Positions 46,931-57,891 of a stretch of 64,000 bases of DNA are shown one piece after another. The DNA is taken from contig JADDTR010000010.1 in the NCBI GenBank assembly GCA_015345905.1, positions 310,001-374,000 on the forward strand, given 5' to 3'. The translations under genes were made by a program, and so were the position numbers. Position 1 is the stretch's first letter, and each line of letters opens with the position of its first letter. The notes under the pieces are model-generated. The model saw only the letters and a program-made list of their open reading frames with translations. It did no database searches and had not been told where the DNA came from. Source of the DNA: Aotearoamyces nothofagi. Lineage: Eukaryota; Ascomycota; Leotiomycetes; Leotiales; Tympanidaceae.

Positions 46931-49900
46931 ATGTCGCTGGCTCATGTGCAAACGACGAGAAACGTCGACCATACTAAGTCGGTTGCCTGGAAGCTTCTAC
47001 ATTGATAGACTCTCGTTCCTTGGAGGTATGCTTTGCACAATATGCTGACCGCCATCTGATACAGGTCGGAGAGTGAGCTGGTGGTAAATATTCGGAAAGC
47101 TACCAGTATTGAAGAGACAGCCCCGAAGCGCAAGCATGTCAGGAGCTGCATCGTCTACACATGGGACCATAAGTCCTCTCAGTCCTTTTGGGCTGGGATG
47201 AAGGTGTTAGTACTCCCATATTGTGCCTCTTACTTGTTTGCCATCATGAACCCTCCCGGAACAATGATATCAGCCTTACTGTAGCATCAAACTGACTTAC
47301 GGGTACACTCGCAGGCTACCTATTCTCGCAGACGAAATCCAGACCTTCAAAGCTCTTATCACTGTACATAAAGTCTTGCAAGAAGGCCACCCAATAACTA
47401 TACGTGAAGCGATGGCAAATCGCAGCTGGATCGACAGCTTGAACCGCGGCACATCCGGCGAAGGCTTGCGAGGATACGGGCCACTGATTAAGGAATATGT
47501 TTACTTCTTACTGGCGAAACTGACCTTCCACCAGCAGCATCCAGAGTTCAATGGGACATTTGAATACGAGGAGTACATTAGCTTGAAGTCGATCAATGAT
47601 CCAAATGAAGGCTACGAAACTATCACGGATCTTATGCAGCTCCAGGACAAAATCGAGCAATTTCAGAAGTTGATCTTCTCCCACTTCCGAAGTGGCGCCA
47701 ACAACGAATGCAGGATATCAGCGCTCGTACCGCTGGTGCAGGAAAGCTATGGCATATACAAGTTCGTCACCAGCATGCTTCGAGCCATGCACACCAGTAA
47801 GCAACTATATACCCCTTTCATGTGATCCCATATTAATTCGGTTCAGCAACCGGCGATGATGACGCTTTGGAACCTCTACGCGGTCGCTATGATGCTCAAC
47901 ATTATCGGCTCATTAAGTTCTACTACGAATGCTCCAATCTCAGGTACCTTACCAGCCTAATTACGGTCCCAAAACTTCCGCAAGATCCGCCGAATCTTCT
48001 ATCTGAAGACGAGTCTGCCCCACAACTACCGCAACGACCGAAACAAGAAATTGAGAGACAGCCTACCCCGCCTCGTGCTCCCAAAGTAGACGAGCCAGAT
48101 GACATTGGGGAGTTTTGGAAGAATGAACAGAACCGACAGCAGCGAGAATATGAGGAGCAACAGAGGGTCTTAGAGGAACGCCAAGCACAGCAGCTATACG
48201 CGCAGCAGCAGGCAGCTTTGCAAGCCCAACGGGACTTTGAGGAGCAACAACGTCAACTTGCTGAGCAGCAACGGCGAGAACAAGAAGCTTTGATGCAACA
48301 GCAGAGCCAATGGCAAACACAAGGTAGACTTGCAGAGCTTGAGCAGGAAAATCTGAACGCTCGTGCACAATATGAACGAGATCAGCTCATGCTACAGCAA
48401 TACGACCAGCGCGTGAAAGCCCTTGAAGGCGAACTCCAGCAAATTCAAAACAACTATGGTCAGCAGATTGGAAGCAAGGATGACCAAATCCGAGCGTTAC
48501 AGGAGCAGGTTAATACATGGCGGACAAAGTACGAGGCACTTGCCAAGTTATACTCACAGTTAAGGACTGAGCACTTGGATCTATTGCAGAAGTTCAAGTC
48601 TGTGCAGTTGAAGGCAGCATCGGCACAGGAAGCTATTGACAAGCGAGAAAAGTTGGAGCGCGAGATTAAGACAAAGAACCTCGAGCTGGCAGACATGATT
48701 CGTGAGCGAGATAAGGCCTTATATGAGAAGGACCGCGTTACAGGCGGTAATCGTGAAGAGTTAGAGAAACTCAAGCGGGAACTCCGGATGGCTTTGGATC
48801 GCGCAGATAATACCGAGAGAAGCAAGGGCAATGAGCTGTCGTCAATGCTTTCCAAGTACAATAGAGAAATGGCGGATCTTGAAGAAGCCCTTCGCAACAA
48901 GTCGCGCGCCCTGGAGGAAGTTCAGTCTAAATATAGAGAAGGTGATGGCGACCTTGAACGTCTCTTGCGGGAGAAAGAGGACGAGCTTGAGATTTTAAAG
49001 ATGGGAATGGACCAGACCTTGATCGAACTCAACGACTTTAAGCTCTCCCAGGGAGAGACAGACCATGCTTTAGATGGGCAAATTGATGCTGTACTCCTGG
49101 CAAATGTCACCAAAATCAACGATATCATTGACTCTGTGTTGCAGAGTGGAGTTCAACGTGTTGACGACGCTCTTTATGAACTTGATTCTTCAATGCAAGC
49201 TGGTAACCAAAATGCATCACCCTCATATGTTCTTTCGCAAATTGAAAAAGCTTCGTCGACTGCTACAGAGTTTGCAACTGCCTTCAACAACTTTATCGCC
49301 GATGGCCCCAATAGCACCCATGCTGAAATTATTCGCACTATTAACATCTTTGCAGGCTCGGTTGCTGATGTCCTCAGCAACACAAAGGGCCTCACACGCC
49401 TCGCCGCCGATGACAAGAAGGCCGATCAATTAGTTTCTGGGGCCAGGCAATCCGCACAATCTGCTGTTAAGTTCTTCCGAGGACTGCAGAGCTTTCGCCT
49501 TGATGGCATGGATCCGATGCAGAAGACTGATGTTGTCATCAATAGCAACAACGAAGTGCAAATTAATCTACAGAAGCTCAACAAGCTTGTTGATTCCTTT
49601 GCGCCGAATAGCGGAAAGCTTACGGCTGGCAAAGGTGACATTGGTGATCTCGTTGATAACGAACTTACGAAAGCTGCCGATGCCATCGCTGCAGCGGCTG
49701 CACGTCTCGCAAAGCTCAAATCCAAGCCCAGGGATGGATACTCTACATACGAGTTACGCATTCACGACTCAATCTTAGATGCTGCCATTGCCGTTACCAA
49801 CGCAATTGCACAATTGATCAAAGCTGCTACTGCATCCCAGCAGGAGATTGTCCAAGCCGGTCGAGGCTCTTCGTCAAAAACTGCTTTCTACAAGAAGAAC

Positions 49901-50440
49901 AACCGCTGGACGGAGGGTCTCATTTCCGCCGCCAAAGCTGTCGCATCTTCCACCAACACCCTCATCGAGACTGCCGATGGTGTCCTTTCCGGACGCAATA
50001 CTCCTGAACAGTTGATTGTAGCCAGTAATGATGTCGCGGCATCTACGGCGCAACTTGTCGCAGCCAGCAGAGTCAAGGCTGGCTTCATGAGCAAGAGCCA
50101 AGAGAAGCTTGAGACGGCTAGCAAAGCCGTCGGTGCCGCATGCAGAGCTCTTGTTAGGCAAGTGCAGAGCATGATTAAGGATCGAGACCAAGAGGATGAA
50201 AGGATAGACTATGGGAAGTTGGGTGTGCACGAGTTCAAGGTTAGGGAGATGGAGCAGCAGGTCAGTAACTTTCCTTTCATGGCTAGATTCTATGTATACA
50301 TAGAATATATTCTCGGATGTCCTTGGAAAATATATACTAACAGTTTGTACCAACAGGTCGAGATCTTACAGCTCGAGAATAATCTCGCGGCAGCACGACA
50401 GAGGTTAGGCGAGATGAGAAAGGTATCATACCAGGAATAG
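46931..50440 (+). CDS. SLA2: SLA2/Hip1R-type endocytic actin-clathrin adaptor
   Basis: Exons 46931-46977, 47065-47205, 47315-47796, 47847-50260 and 50357-50440 give 1055 aa. The ANTH phosphoinositide-binding domain (about 15-290) reads NIRKATSIEETAPKRKHVRS, WDHKSSQSFWAGMKV | LPILADE and HTTTGDDDALEPLRGRYDAQ. A Gln-rich stretch and long coiled coil (about 370-680) follow. The C-terminal THATCH/I-LWEQ actin-binding domain (about 810-1030) includes WTEGLISAAKAVASSTNTLI and VAASRVKAGFMSKSQEKLET. Sla2 couples clathrin coats to actin. The first intron is the weakest call: donor GTCGGT and acceptor GATACAG share the flanking GTCGG; it yields NVDHTKSESELVVNIRK. The final intron (50261-50356) is a multiple of three, so read-through would add 32 residues. 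This gene is the standard MAT-flanking marker. Confidence 0.95.
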
Positions 50441-51815
50441 GTCAGATTGGATTTTTGCTTCAGATCAGTGGTGGGGATACATTAGTTTAGCGTTGCGGTG
50501 TAATGTCATCCTGCATGACGGTCGTCGGAACTGCACAACGCAATTGCAAATATAACACAAAGAATGCAGTGATCTGTGATTAAATGATCGCAGTCATGGT
50601 TGATTCTCAAATCCCATTTATGATTCGTGTGAGCTTAAATCAAAACTAGTCATAGAATGTTGAAGATTATAGATTTGTCGCCCTTTCTTCCATGAAACAG
50701 TCGTTACGCCAGACTAATGGCTGATAGTGTTTACGAGTATGCTTAGCATGTTTAGCCTTTTTTATAAAAAATAGCAATGAGGCTACGAGATGTCAGAGAA
50801 TTCAATGAAAGGCAACGGCTTCAAAAGATCCATAACAGCCAAAAATGTATGATGATTGATCAGTTGGTCAGTCCATGCTGTCGATGTAAGGAAACGTTGT
50901 GTGTCTCTCGATTAATCAACAGACGGCACACATTTACTGCTGCCTTTTTGACCGACTCCAGCGTTGTGGTGTGTAATACCAAATCTAAGAGACAGACTAG
51001 GAAATCTGAAGCTCTTTTCCTCCTATAGTGGTGGTACTTGCAGCAATAGGACTGTTGTACCTTGATCCTCGAAAGCGGAAGGTGTTCTTTGTTCATGTAC
51101 TGCGATGTGATTAGCGCACAGGGCAAGAATTGTCCACAGCGCTGCAGAGCAGAAACATGTAATGGGTTTATTGAATTGCTAAGAGATATTTAGGGTCCAT
51201 GAGAAGAGCGAGCATAGGCGTCATTACATTTGTCATACGTCTCTGCATATACACCGTTATAAGCATTATAAGGTTGGCGGGTGCATGTGGAGTCGCGGGC
51301 ACATACTGTACAGTAGGACAGGCGGGCCTAAATTTCCGCGCGTCAAAACGGCGTCGCCACAATCCTTGTTTATCTTAGAACTTAGCCGCTTGGCGAATTC
51401 TTTATCCCGACGACATGTCGCTCATTCCAGAATGAAGCAAGGGCCACAGAAGCAACACTGCCGCAACTCATTGATTGAAGCGCAGGCATTTATTGTATTT
51501 CATTGATACCTATCTAAGTACATTTGCTGCTCATGTTGGGTTCAACCAGCCTGGTGCTGTGTCCATTTGCCGCTCCTCTTAGAAATCGTGCCCATTATCG
51601 CGAAAGCTTGTGCAAGGTAATGCAAGAAAATAATCAAAGTACAGTTGTTGCAAGTGCCATTGACTAGCAGCCCGGCAATATAGCAAGTGACTGGGTACAT
51701 GAGTCGTCTTAGTCTGACGAGACGAGACCGCTGATATGACACGAACTTTGAGAGCATTCAGCAAGCCGATGGCATCGCTTAGAAAGAATCATTGAAGTTT
51801 TAACTCAAGCTTGGA
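50441..51815. other. Gene-free stretch downstream of SLA2
   Basis: About 1.4 kb of unique, moderately AT-rich sequence. The small open frames on both strands (up to about 90 codons) have no recognisable sequence. It may include the SLA2-side idiomorph border. Confidence 0.5.
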
Positions 51816-53090
51816 TCATCTGGCACTGGGAAGAGTTAGCAATTATGCGGAAAGAATGCCATTTAGAACCTACAGTTGGGGTAGGGAAAGTCATACTCGT
51901 GACCACAATTCTCTAAGTATCTATCAAGAGCACCCGGGTTGTCGATGTCAGTAAAATTCCACTCTAATTGATCTCCTGCAACATTGCCAAGATCTAGAGG
52001 TGGCTCGTGGGGTTCTTAGAGCTCCCCATACTTTCGGTCCATTCATACTACAACTGCTTGGAATTTGGGGCTAGGAATAAGCTGCTCGCGAAAGACTCGG
52101 GGTCCAATAAACGCTTCATGGCCTTGGTTGTGGGATTTACGGCAGTAGTCAAAGCGGCAGGAGGTTCTAGTGTGGTTGACAAGATCCAGAGGAATGGGTA
52201 TTTAGTGTCGCAGTCAAAGACATGCGCCGCAACTCTCTTGGGTTCAAGCTAATTGCCTAGAAGAAGCCCATTTTGGCCATGGCAGGATTGAATTGTGGGG
52301 CCGATGCCATCATTCCCTCCTTGTCGCTTATGTTCTAGAATACCTCTACGGCTACCGGCATGTGGCCATGATTGATGCAGAGCAGGGCAACATCCATGTT
52401 CATACTTATGTGTACAATGGCTTGATCGAAGCTTGTGATGCTTGGTGGCGAGCTCTGCTTCAAAGTCATGTAGCCGCTATCATTGGAACCCACGGTCCAG
52501 TTAAGCTTAGTAAAGTACTCGCCCGCGTCGTATTATACTATAGCATGACACATAAGTGGCAAGAACTTCTCGAGTGAGGCTTTGGATTTGCCACCACAAG
52601 GATCCGTGAAAGATATATGATTGAGCCTGCTTAATCAGACTTGGACTGGTCTAATTCTACTATCGATATATAGTCCTCTTTATTCCATCGACTCGACTGC
52701 TTCTTTTGTTAAAGACGTCGGGAATAGATTGAGGCGAGATATTCAAATTCTGCAAATGGCAAAACTTGAAGTATTTGCTACTTACCTGAAAAACATCATC
52801 GACACTTTCTTTTTCTGGTCAACAAGTCATATCACAGCACAGAACCTTCTATGACTGTGATATGTCTAGCATATAGCAACAATGGTCCAGGAAGAGTTTG
52901 AATTAATATACTCCCATGTATTATTTGGCCGAGGATGTCTGTACAAGCTACTCTGTCGAAGACATGGTGTTATTATTGCACGCATGATCCATGAACTTTT
53001 CCAAGAGCTTCTGGAATTCTTCGTAGTACGAGTTCAAAATTTTGGTATTTTCTGGGCAGAGGGATGTCTAACATGAACCATACTATGGAA
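51816..53090 (-). pseudogene. Decayed minus-strand coding stretch inside the MAT locus
   Basis: The minus strand carries several protein-like pieces that do not stay in one frame. The clearest is the downstream end (about 52020-51870), with LDLGNVAGDQLEWNFTDIDN and PGALDRYLENCGHEYDFPYP, which runs into a textbook intron (51826-51869: GTTCTA, branch GCTAAC, acceptor CCCAG) and a stop at 51816. Upstream pieces include NPTTKAMKRLLDPESFASSL (about 52120), NWTVGSNDSGYMTLKQSSPP (about 52500) and TKILNSYYEEFQKLLEKFMD (about 53040). Several interruptions lie between, so I read it as a broken gene of unknown family. A functional gene with more introns than I can see is a lesser possibility. A plus-strand frame at 52293-52577 overlaps it. 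Confidence 0.45.
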
Positions 53091-53527
53091 GATTGTATGC
53101 CATATGACGTGGCGATTACTTTCAAACCCTAACGAATGGTAACAGATACATGCGACCTATCTTCCGATGGACTATCTTTTCCAGGCAATTTTCACAGCTC
53201 AAAACTGTATAGTCAGAAGAGCATATACTCGTTAAGTATGTTTCCTGTTAGAGCACACACAGAATTTTACTATAAATGCGTGTCGATAGATATACAGTTG
53301 CCATTCCTAACACGTAGCATAGAATGGGAATTCTATTGACCTAGAGCGCAAGAATCTCAATCTTCATATCATATGCCAACCATTCTGTGGGTTATTGAGC
53401 TGGAAGCATTCAAGTTCAAAGAATTCGGTTCTCAATTTCTGTATATTGTTCAGAGTGGTCATAGAATGATATGCCATGACCGCTACCGTTCCTTTCCATT
53501 CTTAAGCTTAATCATTTCTCGATTGCT

Positions 53528-54442
53528 TCATGGCTTGGTTTCCTTCTTCTCATCATCCTCCTCAACCTTTTCTTCGCCCTGGCTCGATGTCTTGCTCTTC
53601 AGTACTGGTGAATAGGTCAGCGAGGTCTTCAAAAGTGTTATCATCCAGTGCTTGCACATACCATCTTCAACAAATTTCGCAAGGTTGGTATTTAGCACTG
53701 CACGAACCGGCTTTAACTTCTCGCGCCTGACAGCAACTATATCTCTGTAAGTTGACTTTCCCATGGACTCTCTAAATATTGAAGCAAGAATATCTTACCA
53801 TAATAGGCAATATCATAAATTCGAGCCAAAGGTGCATGGCTACCAACTTGCCTTGGGTACATATCTGCGATGAGCTGAAGTTCGGCATAGTTTGGATTTT
53901 CCGACTTCTCCCAAAATCCGCGTATCAATTCAGCAGTCATCTTTGGTGGACCATCTCTGTTTTTTGCAAGATCATGTCTATCGACGAACTTTGCTGTTGC
54001 TCTTAGGTATTTCAGCCTTGTGAATAATGGCATTATAGGGGCAGACTTACTCTTGGAGAAGAGCCCGGCTCGCAGCACGCAGAAGAGCTGGAATCCAGTC
54101 TAGCGGAGCTTCCAAACCACAGGAAAGGCGATTTGTAGTAGCGAGGATGTTTATCAAGATGTCGCCGAACTCTTTCTCTTTGGTGACTAGCTCACTGAGC
54201 ATGTCAATGCTACCGGGGCTGATGGGACAGCCAGCTTTTGTCTTGAAATCATACGTGACAGGACCAATATCAGTATATGTTTCCATGTTTACCGGAATCA
54301 TCGAGTCGTCATAGTATTCCTCGAATTCTTGATTGAAAACAAGAAATTCGTCGAGAAGTTCACCCATCGTGAGCTCCTCCTTTTCAGATACCATGTTACG
54401 CATCTTAACAGTTGCTAGATCATAGCCAGTATCCAACACCAT
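53528..54442 (-). CDS. Unrecognised MAT-linked gene between SLA2 and MAT1-2-1 (269 aa)
   Basis: Three exons on the minus strand: 54051-54442, 53799-54001 and 53528-53742. Introns are 49 nt (GTAAGT...CCTAAG) and 56 nt (GTAAGA...ACAGAG); the second acceptor is at 53743-53744, and both joins restore frame. The protein begins MVLDTGYDLATVKMRNMVSE, continues through LLDEFLVFNQEFEEYYDDSM, SGLEAPLDWIPALL-like and KMTAELIRGFWEKSENPNYA, and ends in a Glu/Lys-rich acidic tail (EEKVEEDDEKKETKP). No signal peptide, membrane helix or DNA-binding domain is visible. Its place and its divergent orientation to MAT1-2-1 match the idiomorph-specific accessory gene described in Sclerotiniaceae (MAT1-2-4, later MAT1-2-10); homology is inferred from position only. 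Confidence 0.75.
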
Positions 54443-55046
54443 TGTGTCTTTGCTTGAGTGTGTGAAAGCTTTGTCGTGAGGCTTGGTGTGATGTGAGATT
54501 TTTAGTTGGCGGATACTCGAGCCAAGAGTGTGTCTGAGAAGGGTGTCTTAGGATGTACAGCGATGAGTGTCCAAGCTTGAAATGCTGGGTTGCTGCTTTT
54601 AAATTTATGGGCACTTTGATTCGAAGCCCTAACTGCATTGATGGCTTTGTTTGGGTTGCTACCTAATGAACAAAGAACCGCAGCCAGCCCCTCACATTTA
54701 CAGGTGCCTTGATTAGGCCGTTCTATTCGCCAATGACCAAAATAGCAACCATCAATTCACTTCACCCACAAACATTTCAACATTCCCACAACAGCTATAC
54801 TCTCACAACTTTCTTCCCACAACTCTCTTCCCACAACTCTCTTCCCACAACTCTCTTCCCACAACTCTCTTCCCACAACTCTCTTCCCACAGCTTTCTTT
54901 TTCTTGCAACTTTCTTTTCCACGCAGCTTCTTTCTTCTACCATTAAGAACCACCTTACATCAACACAAAATTCAAATACCCTTCAATCCATCTCATCGTC
55001 AAGTCATTTCTTGCGATCTCATCAACGGCAACGTCACTTCGCAAGA
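54443..55046. promoter_or_regulatory. Divergent upstream region of MAT1-2-1 and the MAT-linked gene
   Basis: 604 bp between two genes transcribed apart, so it probably carries both promoters. The MAT1-2-1 side is strongly pyrimidine-rich on the plus strand and contains a 14-bp tandem repeat (described separately). Confidence 0.6.
54804..54901 (+). repeat. 14-bp tandem repeat CACAACTCTCTTCC upstream of MAT1-2-1
   Basis: Five perfect copies start at 54818, 54832, 54846, 54860 and 54874, flanked by a diverged copy on each side (54804 with CACAACTTTCTTCC, 54888 with CACAGCTTTC). It lies about 150-240 bp before the MAT1-2-1 ATG, in the probable promoter or 5' leader. Confidence 0.9.
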
Positions 55047-56462
55047 ATGTCAGCCACCATTGCTGCACCCGCCCCGGTAGCGGTGAACATGTTTCCTATG
55101 GCCCAGCACATCATTTCACTCTGGTCCGCATTGCAGACCCAGCTCACACCTTTCAACTTCGTGATCTCCATTCCAGGACCCGTATTTGGTGCTCTCTCTC
55201 CACGAGAGGAGGCTTGGTTGGCTAACCGATATTCGTAAGTTTCACCTCAACATCTCACTATCACATAACTGACATCATCTGTGCAGTGTTACCATGGGCT
55301 GTCCCTACGTGCTTGTCAATGACTCTGCCATTGACCGGGTGTTTCTGGGACCTGCCCATGCCTTCCCAGCTTCATGCTTGGTGCGTATGGCAACTTCTCG
55401 GCTCCCCTTCTTGTCCGACCCATCTCAGGTTTTGTTCCTTGCTGGAACTCAATCTGCGACTGCCAATGGTCCTGCCGCCAATGGTCCTGCCGCCAATGGT
55501 CCTGCTGCCAATGGTCTTATTGCCAACGGTCCTGCTGCCAATGGCCTTGTTGCCAATGGCCTTGTTGCCAATGGTCCTGCTGCCAATGGTCCTGTTGCCA
55601 ATGGTCCTGTTGCCAATGGTCCTGTTGCCAATGGTCCTGTTGCCAATGGTCCTGTTGCCAATGGTCCTGTTGCCAATCCCTCATCAACCATCGCCCAGGC
55701 CATAGTTGCACCTACACCCTCTCAAGCTATGACCCAGCCCGCTGCAAAGCAGGATAAAGTTCTTCGTCCAGCAAATGCTTTCATCCTCTTCCGCCAGAAA
55801 AATCACTCTATTGTCAAGGCAGCCAACCCCGGCATCCACAATAATGAGATTTGTAAGTTCAGCGCCATCCCATCTTGTATCTCACCTACTGATATTACCA
55901 AGCACGAATCCTCGGATTGCAGTGGCAGCAAGCAACAGACGAGGTTAGGGCCAATTTCAAAGCCAAGGCTGATCAGCTGAAGCTGGACCACATGCGCAAG
56001 CATCCTAACTACCAGTACCGTCCTCGCAAGTCATTTGAGAAGAAGCGTCGGATGTCTTCCAAGAAAAAGGCTGCCGCATTGGCTGCTAAGATCTCTACCG
56101 AAGAGTCTACCATGCGTCTTATGCCAGAGCATCATCTTGCCCCCACTGTCCCCGATTTTGACTTCACCCAGCTCACTGGCACATGGTTGACAGAGCGTCA
56201 AGGTACTTTACCTGGGACTGGGCAGCTTCGCCAGCTTGTTAGCCGACACAACTTGGCTCAGTCCGTTGAGGCTGTTATGTTCGTGCCACAGGAGTTTGGA
56301 CCAAGTCAAGAATATCTTGCCGCGCAGCAAGCTGACCTCGACACGATTGATTGGGATGCCCTCAACAAATACAGTGCCCAAGCAGATGGTGCTAACTCGG
56401 GAAATTCATCGGAGTCCATGGCTAATGCAACCATTACGCCAGGTGCCTACTTGTTCAACTAG
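55047..56462 (+). CDS. MAT1-2-1: Mating-type protein MAT1-2-1, HMG-box transcription factor
   Basis: Exons 55047-55234, 55287-55852 and 55903-56462 give 437 aa. Start MSATIAAPAPVAVNMFPMAQ. The MATA-HMG box lies at about 221-292: RPANAFILFRQKNHSIVKAA, NPGIHNNEIS, then RILGLQWQQATDEVRANFKA and HPNYQYRPRK. The second intron interrupts the box within the Ser codon of NEIS, the position conserved in Pezizomycotina MAT1-2-1; the acceptor is ACCAAG at 55902 rather than the later TTGCAG, because only the first restores RILG. The protein specifies MAT1-2 identity, binding pheromone and receptor gene promoters in the nucleus. Between the N-terminal domain and the HMG box lies an in-frame 15-bp repeat encoding about 14 copies of ANGP(A/V), unusual for this family. 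Confidence 0.96.
55462..55677 (+). repeat. In-frame 15-bp minisatellite in MAT1-2-1, 14 full units
   Basis: Units of GCCAATGGTCCTGYT follow head to tail from 55462 to 55671 with a final partial unit. They encode ANGPA, ANGLI, ANGLV and ANGPV variants. The first units vary and the last seven are nearly identical, a gradient typical of recent expansion at one end. Confidence 0.93.
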
Positions 56463-57891
56463 TTGACCTTCACAGTAATACCCATCGGCATGCTGTCCTC
56501 GTACAATCCCACGCCAATGGTTATACAAGTAGACCATCAAAAGCTCTGTCTTAACACTTTCAAATGAACCATCCCCTATGGGGACAGCTCACTTTGTACA
56601 CCATTCACTTCACCTTTACTGCACTGTCATTTCGATGTAATTGTTCTACACCTTGAACACATGGCATACTCGAAATGTCTCTTTCAATGTTTTCCTTTCA
56701 ATATTTTCCTTTCAAATCATCATGCCCAGTCTGTCCCAAATGCTGGAAGAGATCACCTTTCACCATACACTCCAACTGCGTCTGCAGTCCGAGTTGATGT
56801 TCTAGCTGCATCTCGGCGTCATTGGTCTATTTCTGTTGGCGTAGGCACACCTTGAACTCGACGTCCTGTCTCGACTCGCACAGTTTCTCGGAAACCCACT
56901 TCACCCGTCATACGACTGAATTTCTTGCATTGGGGAGAGATCAAGACTCAATTTGCGATCTTGTACTTTGCATTCATGTTTCATCCTTTCTTTCCGAACA
57001 TCAATGATGAAACGAGGCCTTAAGCTTAGAATCATTCATCCTACGGAACCTAGATAGCACACAAGCCCAATAAGAATGGCAATACATAAAACGCTTCTTC
57101 GAACTGTGATTTATGATAATTAATTGTGACTTTCTGTATCCAGCATCACGTGGGTAGGGAAAAACTCTTGCTGCCCTTGCCCTGACCTAAATTTGTTGTC
57201 ATGGTCAGCCATTACAGGTACAGCTGCATGGCAACCGCATAGCAACAGGCAGCGATGCAAGTGCAAATGAGGATTTCAATTTCTACCAATACTTCGACCC
57301 ACAGCCTCAGTTAACAAGTGCCCACCTTTGTTGCTCACCAAAGGCTCCATTTGTAGATCGAGCATGTCCACTGACATAACTAAAAATGTACCTCATCCCG
57401 AACCTCTTATTTAACAGCCTACTCCTCAATTGCCTCCAATTTCTCAAACTCACATCTTCACTTTGATTCCTTAATTCTGGTTGGTTGAAATTTGATCAGC
57501 CGCTCGCTTAATTGTTACTCTTAGCGCCAAATTTGGCCCCCCCCGGGAAAATAAGAATTGCGCTTCACGCGCAAAGCGTGTGTGCAATGCGTCTAGCCGG
57601 GCTGGGAAGATTGCGCTAAGAGTGGGGAAGTAAGGACTATTAGGTAGGGTCTTAGAAAAGAGAAAGGTGGCAGTCTGAAATGTTTATTGCTCAACTCGAG
57701 AATGGGGTGTCATAGGCCTTGACGGGTAGGGGGCTACACGACTGTCACGATATTGAGACTATGTAAATGAGTGTCAATTTAGGAGCAGGGGACGAGACAT
57801 TCAATATACCTCTTAACTTCAGCAAGCGTATGATATTGTAGTACAAAAGCTTCTCAAATGCTATCATTGATGCAGTGGTATCATCATAAAA
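56463..57891. other. Gene-free stretch between MAT1-2-1 and APN2
   Basis: 1.4 kb with no convincing gene. It includes CTTTCAAT direct repeats (about 56684-56715) and an 11-bp perfect inverted repeat ACTCTTAGCGC (57517-57527) / GCGCTAAGAGT (57613-57623) enclosing a GC-rich hairpin-prone core. Both flanking genes end into it, so it holds two terminators and perhaps the APN2-side idiomorph border. Confidence 0.55.

Larger units (their letters stand above)
50441..57891. other. MAT1-2 mating-type locus between SLA2 and APN2
   Basis: The interval between the stops of SLA2 (plus) and APN2 (minus), which converge on it, holds the HMG-box gene MAT1-2-1, an unrecognised minus-strand gene and a decayed coding stretch. 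SLA2 and APN2/COX13/APC5 flank MAT in most Pezizomycotina. Idiomorph borders cannot be placed without the opposite mating type. No alpha-box frame was found. Confidence 0.9.

Noticed and set aside
52293-52577. 94-codon plus-strand frame in the MAT locus
   Set aside because: Overlaps the more protein-like minus-strand pieces and has no recognisable sequence; kept as an alternative only.
55449-55703. Minus-strand frame encoding LATGP repeats
   Set aside because: Shadow of the 15-bp repeat in MAT1-2-1; a repeat unit divisible by three is open in several frames.
55903-55935. Acceptor TTGCAG at about 55921 for MAT1-2-1 intron 2
   Set aside because: It would delete the conserved ISRILG part of the HMG box; the acceptor at 55902 restores it.
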